Below, in pieces: positions 47,422-58,486 of a stretch of DNA of 64,000 nt (the stretch's first letter is position 1; every line of letters begins with the position of its first letter). The notes beneath the pieces are model-generated. The model saw only the letters and a program-made list of their open reading frames with translations, ran no database searches and was not told where the DNA came from. The position numbers and the translations under genes were made by a program. The stretch is from Tragulus kanchil (lineage: Eukaryota > Chordata > Mammalia > Artiodactyla > Tragulidae). Location: positions 202,406,400-202,470,399 of the forward strand of contig JAIOJX010000026.1 of the NCBI GenBank assembly GCA_022376925.1. Reading direction: 5' to 3'.

Positions 47422-47530
47422 CATGAGGGCAAGTTTGAGGAGCTCTGACTTGTAAATTGCTGAATTCTCAGTGCCTACGATAGACCTGACATGTTGCTGG
47501 TATTCAGTGATGAGGGATAAATCTGTGAAT
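47422..47530 (+). mobile_element. L2 3' end fragment
   Basis: 'caagttccatgagggcaagt', 'gaattctcagtgcctacgat', 'gctggtattcagtgatgag'. Confidence 0.7.
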
Positions 47531-48011
47531 GGAAGTCATCAGAATTTTTTTAGAAGATAGCAAATCATTTTATTTCTACTTACTTCATACATACTCTACT
47601 TGATAGAATAACCTCAAGGGTCAAGCAGAGACTCTTGAAGGTGTAGGGTATATTCTGTTAGGGCTTTATTTGGGCACCATTGTTTGCTTGGAGGTTTTAT
47701 TGGCTTGTTTGTTCATTTTAAAATTTAAATTTAAAAACTCTTAACAAGCATGCACTCCTAGTTTGCCATAATCCCCAAAACTCCCTATTTTTATACCCTA
47801 GTCATAGGGCTTTCCACATTTCCTGTTCTTATCAGCCTCCGAAGGTACTGAATTTGCCAGCTTTATCCTAGTAGAAATTAGTTCACTGACGTGCTTAAAC
47901 AAAGAGGTGTCATTTTTTCCAACCTAATAATTTACATTGTGACTTAGGGAAAATTGCTGATATCTTTGGGTCTCTTTAAACTCTCAAATTATCAACACTA
48001 AATTTTCGTGG

Positions 48012-48262
48012 GAAGGACTGATGCTGAAGCTAAAGCTGTAATACTTTCACTACCTGAGGTGAAGAGCCTCCTGATGCTGGGAAAGATTGAGAGAAATAGG
48101 AGAAGGGGGTGACCCAGCATGAGGTGGCTGGATAGCATCACTGACGGAATGGACACGAGTTTGAGCAAACTCTGGGAGATAGTGACGGACAGGGAAGCCT
48201 GGTGTGCTGCAGTCCATGGGACCACAAAGAGTCAGGTATGACTTAGTGACTGAACAACAGCA
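48012..48262 (+). mobile_element. BovB LINE 3' end
   Basis: GGAAGGACTGATGCTGAAGC, 'gatgctgggaaagattgaga', 'acgagtttgagcaaactctg', GCCTGGTGTGCTGCAGTCCA, 'aaagagtcaggtatgactta'. This is the C-terminal coding end of the BovB reverse-transcriptase polyprotein, decayed, plus its tail. Confidence 0.93.
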
Positions 48263-48517
48263 GTTGGGTCGTTTGACAGCCTATGCTAAAAGTCATCTAA
48301 ACCATTTTGGAAATTCTTAGTTTAAAAAGCTCGGGGAATCCCGAATACATTAGATCATTTCCCTATATTTATGTATTTAAATAATGTCCATTAAAATTGA
48401 CCCCTTAAATGAGGCTAAGCATTCATCTCTGCTTTACTTTCTCCCTTATTATTTATGTATTTAAATAATGTATTTCCTTAATAAATAAATGTAGTTTCTT
48501 AGTCATATGTCAAGTTC

Positions 48518-48628
48518 CATGAGGGCAAGTTTGAGGAGCTCTGACTTGTAAATTGCTGAATTCTCAGTGCCTACGATAGACCTGACATGTTGCTGGTATT
48601 CAGTGATGAGGGATAAATCTGTGAATGG
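48518..48628 (+). mobile_element. L2 3' end fragment, duplicate
   Basis: Duplicate of 47422-47530. Confidence 0.7.
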
Positions 48629-49109
48629 AAGTCATCAGAATTTTTTTTTAGAAGATAGCAAATCATTTTATTTCTACTTACTTCATACATACTCTACTTG
48701 ATAGAATAACCTCAAGGGTCAAGCAGAGACTCTTGAAGGTGTAGGGTATATTCTGTTAGGGCTTTATTTGGGCACCATTGTTTGCTTGGAGGTTTTATTG
48801 GCTTGTTTGTTCATTTTAAAATTTAAATTTAAAAACTCTTAACAAGCATGCACTCCTAGTTTGCCATAATCCCCAAAACTCCCTATTTTTATACCCTAGT
48901 CATAGGGCTTTCCACATTTCCTGTTCTTATCAGCCTCCGAAGGTACTGAATTTGCCAGCTTTATCCTAGTAGAAATTAGTTCACTGACGTGCTTAAACAA
49001 AGAGGTGTCATTTTTTCCAACCTAATAATTTACATTGTGACTTAGGGAAAATTGCTGATATCTTTGGGTCTCTTTAAACTCTCAAATTATCAACACTAAA
49101 TTTTCGTGG

Positions 49110-49360
49110 GAAGGACTGATGCTGAAGCTAAAGCTGTAATACTTTCACTACCTGAGGTGAAGAGCCTCCTGATGCTGGGAAAGATTGAGAGAAATAGGAG
49201 AAGGGGGTGACCCAGCATGAGGTGGCTGGATAGCATCACTGACGGAATGGACACGAGTTTGAGCAAACTCTGGGAGATAGTGACGGACAGGGAAGCCTGG
49301 TGTGCTGCAGTCCATGGGACCACAAAGAGTCAGGTATGACTTAGTGACTGAACAACAGCA
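49110..49360 (+). mobile_element. BovB LINE 3' end, second copy
   Basis: Duplicate of 48012-48262. Confidence 0.93.
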
Positions 49361-49422
49361 GTTGGGTCGTTTGACAGCCTATGCTAAAAGTCATCTAAAC
49401 CATTTTGGAAATTCTTAGTTCC

Positions 49423-50217
49423 TATCAAATAAAATGACAATTCTTTATGGGATTGTTAATCCCTGTAATTTCTAATATACATTAGATCATTTAAGTTTAT
49501 AGATTACTTGTATTCTTTGAAATGAGATGTCTCTAAATTTTTGTTTCTTGATAAAACCTTTTCTTTTTTAACTATAACTTAGTGAAAGGTTAGATTCAGT
49601 CACATGAACATTCTTCCACTATATATTGAGCAACTGTAAGACAGCATTACATAAGACTTACTCTAGATATCATGGTCCATAAGCATGAGACTTACATTTC
49701 AATATACCAAGATTCTTAGTCAGGTCATACAAACTTACAAGATGATAAATCTGTTTAAAATTCTATTCATAGTAACCCCAAGTCAAATCTACTTGGCAAA
49801 AGAGACACTGAAAGTCAGCCAGAATAAAAGATTGATCTTAAAACACAAGGTCAGCAACTAATCGGGAACAGTTACCAAACTTTAAGCTCAAAACTCTTTG
49901 AAGAAGAATAAAAAACATTTTCCATCTTTAATGAAATTTAGTACTTTTAGATTGATCAAAACACATTTGCTACTCTCATCAGGAAAAGAGGTTCTACTGT
50001 AGTTTTAAATTTTTAAAGTTTCATTTAGATTTTCATTAGTGAATCAGATAAGCACTTTGAATGTACCTACTGACAAGCATCTATGGCCACAGAGTGAAAA
50101 AAATACTGATGGAAATCTCCCAAATGTTAACATTAGGATAGTAAATTAAGATAGTAAACAGATTATTTTAAATGCCATTTAAAGAGTACCTGTACATAAA
50201 GAAAATGCAAATAAGAT
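49423..50217. other. Single-copy AT-rich sequence in duplication 14
   Basis: No recognised repeat or gene; repeated at 50530-51312. Confidence 0.45.
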
Positions 50218-50218
50218 G

Positions 50219-50470
50219 GAAGGACTGATGCTGAAGCTAAAGCTGTAATACTTTCACTACCTGAGGTGAAGAGCCTCCTGATGCTGGGAAAGATTGAGAG
50301 AAATAGGAGAAGGGGGTGACCCAGCATGAGGTGGCTGGATAGCATCACTGACGGAATGGACACGAGTTTGAGCAAACTCTGGGAGATAGTGACGGACAGG
50401 GAAGCCTGGTGTGCTGCAGTCCATGGGACCACAAAGAGTCAGGTATGACTTAGTGACTGAACAACAGCAG
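50219..50470 (+). mobile_element. BovB LINE 3' end, third copy
   Basis: Third copy from overlapping duplications 13 and 14. The identical sequence and identical breakpoints rule out three separate insertions. Confidence 0.93.
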
Positions 50471-51416
50471 TTGGGTCGTTTGACAGCCTATGCTAAAAGT
50501 CATCTAAACCATTTTGGAAATTCTTAGTTCCTATCAAATAAAATGACAATTCTTTATGGGATTGTTAATCCCTGTAATTTCTAATATACATTAGATCATT
50601 TAAGTTTATAGATTACTTGTATTCTTTGAAATGAGATGTCTCTAAATTTTGTTTCTTGATAAAACCTTTTCTTTTTTAACTATAACTTAGTGAAAGGTTA
50701 GATTCAGTCACATGAACATTCTTCCACTATATATTGAGCAACTGTAAGACAGCATTACATAAGACTTACTCTAGATATCATGGTCCATAAGCATGAGACT
50801 TACATTTCAATATACCAAGATTCTTAGTCAGGTCATACAAACTTACAAGATGATAAATCTGTTTAAAATTCTATTCATAGTAACCCCAAGTCAAATCTAC
50901 TTGGCAAAAGAGACACTGAAAGTCAGCCAGAATAAAAGATTGATCTTAAAACACAAGGTCAGCAACTAATCGGGAACAGTTACCAAACTTTAAGCTCAAA
51001 ACTCTTTGAAGAAGAATAAAAAGCATTTTCCATCTTTAATGAAATTTAGTACTTTTTAGATTGATCAAAAACACATTTGCTACTCTCATCAGGAAAAGAG
51101 GTTCTACTGTAGTTTTAAATTTTTAAAGTTTCATTTAGATTTTCATTAGTGAATCAGATAAGCACTTTGAATGTACCTACTGACAAGCATCTATGGCCAC
51201 AGAGTGAAAAAAATAGTGATGGAAATCTCCCAAATGTTAACATTAGGATAGTAAATTAAGATAGTAAACAGATTATTTTAAATGCCATTTAAAAGAGTAC
51301 CTGTACATAAAGCAATTAAAAGATGCATATTCAACCAAAGAGAGAAATATGGTGATTTTAATTTTTAAGATCCTTATAAACTTTAAAAGAAATTATTCTT
51401 AAAAAGAAATTAAAGA

Positions 51417-51745
51417 GAGCTTCCCTGGTAGTCCAATGGGTAAGGACACCGCCTTGCAGTGTAAGGGGCACCGGTTCGATCCCTGGCCTGGGAAGATCCC
51501 ACGTGCCGCGGAGCAGCTGGACCCATGTGTCCAATTACCGAGCTGGAGCTCTGGAACGCATGCGCCCAGAGCCGGCTCTGCAACAACAGACGCCATCACG
51601 ATGGGAGGCCCACAGGAGCCAAAGAACAAAGACAGATGAACATAGAGAAATGAAAGACCAATAGAAGTGGCCCGCCTGCTCCCCTCCCTCCCCAACCCGA
51701 CCCCCACCCAAAAAATAAATAAATAAATAAATCTTTAAAAAAAAA
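51417..51745 (+). mobile_element. CHR-type SINE with target-site duplications
   Basis: Head 'agcttccctggtagtccaa', box B GGTTCGATCCC, full body, TAAATAAATAAATAAATC and A-tail. Target-site duplication AAAGAAATTAAAGA on each side (about 51403-51416 and 51747-51760). Confidence 0.95.
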
Positions 51746-51767
51746 AAAGAAATTAAAGAACAGGGGT

Positions 51768-52090
51768 CTCCCCTGGTAACTCAGTGGTGAAGAGTTCACC
51801 TGCCAATGCAGGAGACACAGGTTCAATCCCTGATCTGGGAAGATCCCACATTGCTGGGGAGCAACTAAGCCCGTGAGCCACAACTATGGAGCGTATGCTC
51901 TAGAGCCTCAGAGCCACAACTATTAAGCCCATGTGCCCTAGAGCCTGAGTTCCACAACAAGAGAAGTCACAGCAAGAAGAAGCCTGCTCACCTCAACTAG
52001 AGAGTAGCCCCCTCTCCCTGCAACTAGAGAAGAGCCTGTGGCAGCAGTAAAAACCCAGAATAGCCAAAAATAAATACACACGTACATAAA
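51768..52090 (+). mobile_element. CHR-1-like long tRNA SINE
   Basis: 'tctcccctggtaactcagtg', GGTTCAATCCCTGATCTGGG, 'gagccacaactatggagcg', 'agagaagagcctgtggcagc', A-rich end. It lies about 20 bases after the CHR SINE. Confidence 0.9.
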
Positions 52091-52528
52091 GTAAAATTTA
52101 AAAAATTAAAGAACAGGACACTGTAAACAGAGGGAGAACTAAGACATCCATGATCCTAGTAAGAAATACAACAGTTTCTATTTTGCCTGTTACTTTTTTG
52201 ATTTGTCTATAGATGGTATATATATTTTAAATTTTTAAAGTTTCATTTAGATTTTCATTAGTGAATCAGATAAGCACTTTGAATGTACCTACTGACAAGC
52301 ATCTATGGCCACAGAGTGAAAAAAATACTGATGGAAATCTCCCAAATGTTAACATTAGGATAGTAAATTAAGATAGTAAACAGATTATTTTAAATGCCAT
52401 TTAAAAGAGTACCTGTACATAAAGCAATTAAAAGATGCATATTCAACCAAAGAGAGAAATATGGTGATTTTAATTTTTAAGATCCTTATAAACTTTAAAA
52501 GAAATTATTCTTAAAAAGAAATTAAAGA

Positions 52529-52850
52529 GAGCTTCCCTGGTAGTCCAATGGGTAAGGACACCGCCTTGCAGTGTAAGGGGCACCGGTTCGATCCCTGGCC
52601 TGGGAAGATCCCACGTGCCGCGGAGCAGCTGGACCCATGTGTCCAATTACCGAGCTGGAGCTCTGGAACGCATGCGCCCAGAGCCGGCTCTGCAACAACA
52701 GACGCCATCACGATGGGAGGCCCACAGGAGCCAAAGAACAAAGACAGATGAACATAGAGAAATGAAAGACCAATAGAAGTGGCCCGCCTGCTCCCCTCCC
52801 TACCCACCCCCACCAAAATAAATAAATAAATAAATCTTTAAAAAAAAAAA
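52529..52850 (+). mobile_element. CHR-type SINE, duplicate
   Basis: Duplicate of 51417-51745, with a shortened C-rich segment near 52797-52816. Confidence 0.95.
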
Positions 52851-52864
52851 GAAATTAAAGAACA

Positions 52865-53190
52865 GGGGTCTCCCCTGGTAACTCAGTGGTGAAGAGTTCA
52901 CCTGCCAATGCAGGAGACACAGGTTCAATCCCTGATCTGGGAAGATCCCACATTGCTGGGGAGCAACTAAGCCCGTGAGCCACAACTATGGAGCGTATGC
53001 TCTAGAGCCTCAGAGCCACAACTATTAAGCCCATGTGCCCTAGAGCCTGAGTTCCACAACAAGAGAAGTCACAGCAAGAAGAAGCCTGCTCACCTCAACT
53101 AGAGAGTAGCCCCCTCTCCCTGCAACTAGAGAAGAGCCTGTGGCAGCAGTAAAAACCCAGAATAGCCAAAAATAAATACACACGTACATA
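52865..53190 (+). mobile_element. CHR-1-like SINE, duplicate
   Basis: Duplicate of 51768-52090. Confidence 0.9.
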
Positions 53191-53330
53191 AAGTAAAATT
53201 TAAAAAATTAAAGAACAGGACACTGTAAACAGAGGGAGAACTAAGACATCCATGATCCTAGTAAGAAATACAACAGTTTCTATTTTGCCTGTTACTTTTT
53301 TGATTTGTCTATAGATGGTATATATATTTT

Positions 53331-53734
53331 TACATTTGCAATTATAGTGATTGAACAATTCTGCTTTTGGCTTTTATTTTTTCATATAATTACGTTCTAA
53401 ACATTTTTCTTGTTGCCACAGAATCTTCACAATATTTATTTTTAGTGATGGCACAATATTTCATCAAATTGCTTAAACATTCTTATGCTATTGCAATTTT
53501 AGTTTATTCTCAGTATATTTTTAAAAAATCTAGTTGTCAGCATTACTAACCAAAATTCAGTACTGTGATTTTATATTTTTCATCCCTTTAGTAGGATGAA
53601 AATTGGTTAACTATAAAAACAATCCTCTAGAGTTTCAAAGACACATTAGAATAGGATAAATTCGATGACAAGTCGTAAAGACTTGTCAAACACCAGCACT
53701 TATTAAAACTGCATGCCTGTAAAGGAGTAGACTC
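53331..53734. other. Single-copy AT-rich sequence
   Basis: 53331-53560 has features of an old L1 3' UTR ('ttcttgttgccacagaatct', 'gcacaatatttcatcaaattg') but I cannot place the family. No gene. Confidence 0.4.
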
Positions 53735-53944
53735 TCGATTCAAGATGCCTGGGTTCTTCCTGCCTTTGCTTGACACCAGTATTGTGTGTTGGGGGAGCTC
53801 ACTTCATTTCTCTACGCATCTGTCTTTTCATCTGCAAAATGGGATTAGTAATAGTACCTATGTTGTTAGACTATTCTGAGGATTAAACAAAACTGCATGT
53901 TAAACACCTGGAACCGTGTCTTTCATATTTAAAGTGCTATAGAG
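53735..53944 (+). mobile_element. MIR SINE
   Basis: Plus strand: 'ttttcatctgcaaaatgggat', 'aatagtacctatgttgttag', 'gaggattaaacaaaactgca'. Confidence 0.88.
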
Positions 53945-53959
53945 ATGTTATCCTTTTAA

Positions 53960-54112
53960 AAAAAACACTTTTTTTCATTTTGACTGTGCTGCATCTGTGG
54001 GCTTAGTTACCCCTTGGACTGTCGATGTTATTTCCTCAACCAAGGACTGACTCCTCATTTTCTGCCTTGGAAGGCAGATTCTTAACCACTAGACCACCAG
54101 GAAATCCCATAA
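53960..54112 (-). mobile_element. Short CHR-type SINE with target-site duplications
   Basis: Reverse strand: 'tttgactgtgctgcatctg', 'ttaaccactagaccaccagg'. Exact 15-base target-site duplication ATGTTATCCTTTTAA at 53945-53959 and 54113-54127. It inserted next to a MIR. Confidence 0.94.
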
Positions 54113-54411
54113 ATGTTATCCTTTTAATGTTAGAATAACTTCACATTTTTTTCTCTACCGTACAAGAGTTCTACCTCCAATCAAGGTTAAGTGGTGAGTT
54201 TTAAAACTTAAGAAAAATAAACTGAGTAGTTTCTTAGCCAGGAACAGCTTGCTTTATAATCAAGTTTTTACAATAGTAAAATATGTGTTAAGTTATTTCG
54301 CAGCAGTTAGATTCTAAACTGTGGCGTTAGTATTTTCTCTGGTCATAATAATTAGCAATTCACTTTAGACGTTTGTGAACTATCATTCTGTCAACATAAT
54401 TACAATAGTAA

Positions 54412-54560
54412 GAGTCAATGTAAAATAGGCACTATCTACTCAACACTAGGTATCAGGCAAAACACTTGGGCATTTTCAGGTATTTTAAAATCTGTGCAAC
54501 AATCTGGGAGGATTTATTATTTCCCCCAACCTTACAGATGGGAAGCTGACATGATCAGAC
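54412..54560 (-). mobile_element. MIR SINE, decayed
   Basis: 'ctcaacactaggtatcaggc', 'ggcattttcaggtattttaa', 'aaccttacagatgggaagct' fit reverse-strand MIR. Duplicate at 55470-55617. Confidence 0.6.
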
Positions 54561-54738
54561 AAAACCCACACTCACTGGGCAAGGGAACGGCCAGCACTGA
54601 TGGATTCAGATTAAGACCTGATGGAGAAGTGGAGAGACTCCTTCCATGAGTGTACATCTCATCGAACTTCCCACCAAAGCCCCATTAGACATTCTAATAG
54701 GTAAAACACATTTTGCTCTTTTATTTTGCACTTTATAG

Positions 54739-54954
54739 GTACGAAGATGGATCAAGAGCCCGATGGTCAGTGTGGACAAGCATCAGAGTCCCAGCCTGAA
54801 GTACACGGGCCCCTCGGTGGTGCACATGACGCCAGGGGAACCAGACTTTGAGCCCTCCTTGTGTCAGACGTGCTTGGGAGACCACACTTTCCAAAGAGGG
54901 GTTCTCCCTCAGGAGAAGGAGTCGTGCTCTTGGGAGACTCAGTCCGGGTGTGAA
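54739..54954 (+). CDS. Candidate internal coding exon, 72 codons, gene not identified
   Basis: Preceded by a pyrimidine-rich stretch and TTTATAG acceptor, followed by a consensus GTAAGT donor. The 216-nt segment is open in phase 0 at both ends. It starts VRRWIKSPMVSVDK, passes TGPSVVHMTPGEPDFEPSL and two cysteines spaced CQTC, and ends SWETQSGCE. The composition (Ser, Pro, Glu-rich, no hydrophobic run) suggests a cytoplasmic or disordered segment of a larger protein. Base composition is clearly richer in G+C than the flanks. No other exon of the same gene is recognised in the window, so the rest must lie outside or be undetected. The function is unknown to me. Confidence 0.7.
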
Positions 54955-55469
54955 GTAAGTTTGCTCTGGATCCAGTCTCCAGAAAGGATTCCAGGCCTTT
55001 GTTTTTCTTGTACCCACTCCATAGCATGCTCTGAAATTTCTTTCTTTATTTATTTTTGAATGCATGTTTATAAAGCTTCTGAGGACATAGAAGTGTGGGC
55101 CTGTGTTAGCCCATTGTACTAGTTATTTTTCAAATAGATTTTACTTTTTAGAGCCATCTTCAGTTCACAGCAAAATTGAGAGGAAGATTCTAGAGATTTC
55201 ACATTTTTTCTCTACCGTACAAGAGTTCTACCTCCAATCAAGGTTAAGTGGTGAGTTTTAAAACTTAAGAAAAATAAACTGAGTAGTTTCTTAGCCAGGA
55301 ACAGCTTGCTTTATAATCAAGTTTTTACAATAGTAAAATATGTGTTAAGTTATTTCGCAGCAGTTAGATTCTAAACTGTGGCGTTAGTATTTTCTCTGGT
55401 CATAATAATTAGCAATTCACTTTAGACGTTTGTGAACTATCATTCTGTCAACATAATTACAATAGTAAG

Positions 55470-55617
55470 AGTCAATGTAAAATAGGCACTATCTACTCAA
55501 CACTAGGTATCAGGCAAAACACTTGGGCATTTTCAGGTATTTTAAAATCTGTGCAACAATCTGGGAGGATTTATTATTTCCCCCAACCTTACAGATGGGA
55601 AGCTGACATGATCAGAC
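55470..55617 (-). mobile_element. MIR SINE, decayed, duplicate
   Basis: Duplicate of 54412-54560. Confidence 0.6.
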
Positions 55618-55795
55618 AAAACCCACACTCACTGGGCAAGGGAACGGCCAGCACTGATGGATTCAGATTAAGACCTGATGGAGAAGTGGAGAGACTCCTT
55701 CCATGAGTGTACATCTCATCGAACTTCCCACCAAAGCCCCATTAGACATTCTAATAGGTAAAACACATTTTGCTCTTTTATTTTGCACTTTATAG

Positions 55796-56011
55796 GTACG
55801 AAGATGGATCAAGAGCCCGATGGTCAGTGTGGACAAGCATCAGAGTCCCAGCCTGAAGTACACGGGCCCCTCGGTGGTGCACATGACGCCAGGGGAACCA
55901 GACTTTGAGCCCTCCTTGTGTCAGACGTGCTTGGGAGACCACACTTTCCAAAGAGGGGTTCTCCCTCAGGAGAAGGAGTCGTGCTCTTGGGAGACTCAGT
56001 CCGGGTGTGAA
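55796..56011 (+). CDS. Candidate coding exon, duplicate copy
   Basis: Second copy of the exon at 54739-54954, offset 1057, with the same acceptor and donor and no difference seen. If the duplication were real, tandem inclusion would add 72 residues without shifting the frame because the exon is symmetric. The likelier reading is an assembly artefact. Confidence 0.65.
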
Positions 56012-56139
56012 GTAAGTTTGCTCTGGATCCAGTCTCCAGAAAGGATTCCAGGCCTTTGTTTTTCTTGTACCCACTCCATAGCATGCTCTGAAATTTCTTT
56101 CTTTATTTATTTTTGAATGCATGTTTATAAAGCTTCTGA

Positions 56140-56606
56140 GGACATAGAAGTGTGGGCCTGTGTTAGCCCATTGTACTAGTTATTTTTCAAATAGATTTTA
56201 CTTTTTAGAGCCATCTTCAGTTCACAGCAAAATTGAGAGGAAGATTCTAGAGATTTCCCAGGCTTTCTCTATCTTCAGACATATAGAGGCTCTGCCACTA
56301 TCAGCATCCCCACCAGAGTGGAATATTTGTCACAACTGATGAACTGACATTGACGCATCATCACCCACAGTTCATAGCTTACATAAGGGTTCACTCTTGA
56401 TGGTGTACATTCTGTGGGTTTGGACAAATGTATAACGACATGCATCCATCATTACAGTACCATATGGAGTAGTTTCGCTGCCCTAGAAACCCTCCGTGCT
56501 CCTCGTATCCATACTCCTCTTCTCCAACTACTGACCAACAGGGTATTACTGTTTCCATAGTTTTGCCTTCTTCAGATGCCATACAGTTGAAATCATATAA
56601 TAGATT
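56140..56606. mobile_element. L1M-type LINE-1 3' UTR remnant
   Basis: 'gttcacagcaaaattgagag', 'aagattctagagatttccca', 'catccccaccagagtggaat', 'gggtttggacaaatgtataa' and 'ttgccttcttcagatgccat' match old L1 3' UTR sequence. It is interrupted by the CHR SINE at 56620. The first part also falls in duplication 16. Confidence 0.75.
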
Positions 56607-56619
56607 GTCCTAAATTTTT

Positions 56620-56882
56620 GGGAGGGTGCCTCTTTTATTGATTCTTCATTTAGTCACTTTCATCCATCTTTATTCTCCAGCCTGTGTGGACCTCCCATCG
56701 CAGTGGCCTCTGTCACTGCAGAGCACAGGCTCTGGGCGCATGCACTCCATAGCACTGGCTAGTAAGTGGACACACTGGTCCAACCACTCCACCGCACGTG
56801 GGATCTTCCTGGGCCAGGGATCGAACCGGTGCCCCTTGCACTGCAAGGCGGACTCCTTACCCACTGGACCAGCAGGGAAGCC
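56620..56882 (-). mobile_element. CHR-type SINE with target-site duplications
   Basis: Reverse strand: 'catccatctttattctccag', GGGATCGAACCGGTGCCCCT, end 'ccagcagggaagccc'. Target-site duplication TGTCCTAAATTTTT (56606-56619) and TGTCCTAATTTTTT (from about 56883). Confidence 0.93.
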
Positions 56883-56889
56883 CTGTCCT

Positions 56890-57767
56890 AATTTTTTTAT
56901 GCTACTCTAAGATTGATACAGCAAAGTTTTGATCAACTAGAAATTCCTCCTTAAGTGTGATCACACAGAGATCAATTCTTGTATGATGCAGGAAATGTAA
57001 CAACCATCTAAAGTTTGTAACCACCACTGAAAGAGTTTTAGCTCAACATGATTTGACCCATAACAGAGAATTCTATTAATACAATTTTCATATATGCATT
57101 CTTCCTTACTTATTTTTTTCTATAGCACTCCATGAAGTTTTTCTCTGGGGAGGGAGTAGGCTATAATTTCTTTTATTCAAAAAGCCATGTAACTGTATGT
57201 TCTAAAATTTCAAAAATTTAATATTGTATTTTTAACTTAAGACTCAATTAGTCTTATTTATTTTGACTTTAAGTCATCAGATTACATGTTTGTATTATTT
57301 TTATTACCAACTTTTTGATATAAAAATGTCCCAGCAAGAAAATAGGACATATTAATACAAAGTAAAATTCATTGCAAGTAGTCTTCCAATATATTATTTC
57401 AAGTTAGTGCATCAGAAGATAATAAATGTTAATAGTTCCTTTTTTAAAAAAGTCAGCATTTTTCAGTGATAAAGAAATCATTTTAGCTGCTAAAAATAGA
57501 TAAAGACACTTGAATCTGAATTCCTTTTAATCCTGAGACAGGCAATGTCTCAGAAACTGTTACCACATGAAAAGGTAAGATCTATCTGCCTCCTTTTTGA
57601 TACTGGAAATATCATTGAAGTGTCATGCAAATATAAATTATTATTACTGATATTTGCTGAGGTATGTACTAGCTAAGCCTGTGACTCTGTAACACTGAAT
57701 TACACTTCCATCTGTAGGTTAGCAGTCTGCTGATCTACTAACATTTGTCACAGGGCATTTGTTGTTT
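56890..57767. other. Single-copy AT-rich sequence
   Basis: No recognised repeat or gene. Confidence 0.45.
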
Positions 57768-57893
57768 CCCCCTGGAGAAGGAAATAGAAATCCACTCTAG
57801 TATTCTTGCCTGGAAAATCCCATGGATAGAGGAGCCTTGTGGGCTATAGTCCATGGCGTTGAAAAAGAGTCAAACTTAGCAACTAAAACAACA
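57768..57893 (+). mobile_element. Bov-tA SINE, 3' portion
   Basis: 'ccctggagaaggaaatagaa', 'agtattcttgcctggaaaat', 'gctatagtccatggcgttg', then (CAA)n. Confidence 0.9.
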
Positions 57894-57969
57894 ACAACAA
57901 ATGTGTTGTTTAGCTAGACACTGGCTCAACTCCACATTAGTCATAAAAGGCAATAAATAGATTTTAAGT

Positions 57970-58200
57970 GCAAGGACTGACAAACTTTTCCTGTAAAGGT
58001 CCAGAGAGCAAGTATTTGGTTTTGCAAGCCATGCGGTCTCTGTCACTCTGATTTAGCTCTGCCTTTGTAGGGAAAGCAGCCTTAGATAACACACACATGA
58101 ATGGGCCTGACTGTTCAAATAAAACTTTTATTTACAAAAACACGTGGCTGGTCCACCAGCCACACTTTGCAGACTCTTGGGACTCTTAGAGTCTAAAAGA
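57970..58200 (+). mobile_element. hAT-type MITE (MER3/MER5/MER58-like)
   Basis: 'gacaaacttttcctgtaaag', 'gttttgcaagccatgcggtc', 'cccttttatttac'-like AAAACTTTTATTTACAAAAA. A familiar mammalian hAT non-autonomous element. I am unsure of the exact name. Confidence 0.7.
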
Positions 58201-58466
58201 GTTTGCCAGCTTCTTACAGTGTAAAGAACTATTTATGGCTCAAAATCAGAGAGCTCTGCAAATCCTATACAGAGCACATAAGATTAGTCCTCAATGTTTA
58301 CCGGAGGGCCTACTATAATGCCCAGCTGTTGGGAGTAGGGCTAGGTTAATGAATAAATGAAATTCCACCGAAAAAGAAACAGTAAACAAAGAAAGGAATT
58401 TAAAGCAACATTTGATTCATTCTTTTACTTTATCCAGGATTGTAGATGAATCAGTCATTAATTTAC
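58201..58466. other. Single-copy sequence
   Basis: No recognised repeat or gene. It ends at the left target-site duplication of the next L1. Confidence 0.45.
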
Positions 58467-58486
58467 AATAGATTACCTGGTGTTCA

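Larger units (their letters stand above)
47280..49422. repeat. Tandem duplication 13 (about 47280-48322 and 48389-49422)
   Basis: Offset 1096-1098. Both ends of the seam are corrupted: 48323-48360 is a shortened form of the flank after copy 2, and 48361-48408 mixes an internal piece of the unit with a damaged version of the copy 1 start. The unit holds an L2 tail and the BovB 3' end. Confidence 0.9.
49109..51312. repeat. Tandem duplication 14 (49109-50201 and 50218-51312)
   Basis: Offset 1109. It begins at the BovB 3' end of copy 2 of duplication 13, so that BovB tail occurs three times. 50202-50217 is a garbled form of the flank after copy 2. A few single-base run differences and an A/G at 49913 versus 51021. 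Confidence 0.93.
51113..53330. repeat. Tandem duplication 15 (51113-52228 and 52225-53330)
   Basis: Offset 1112 at the start, about 1102 after a 10-base difference in the C/A-rich 3' part of the CHR SINE. The junction shares TTTT. It overlaps the end of duplication 14, so 51113-51312 is also a third copy. Confidence 0.95.
54140..56257. repeat. Tandem duplication 16 (54140-55200 and 55198-56257)
   Basis: Offset 1057-1058. The junction shares TTC. Only one T-run difference was noticed. The unit contains the exon-like segment 54739-54954 with both splice signals. Confidence 0.95.

Noticed and set aside
48012..50470. Three independent BovB insertions
   Set aside because: Same breakpoints and the same flanks; they are copies made by duplications 13 and 14.
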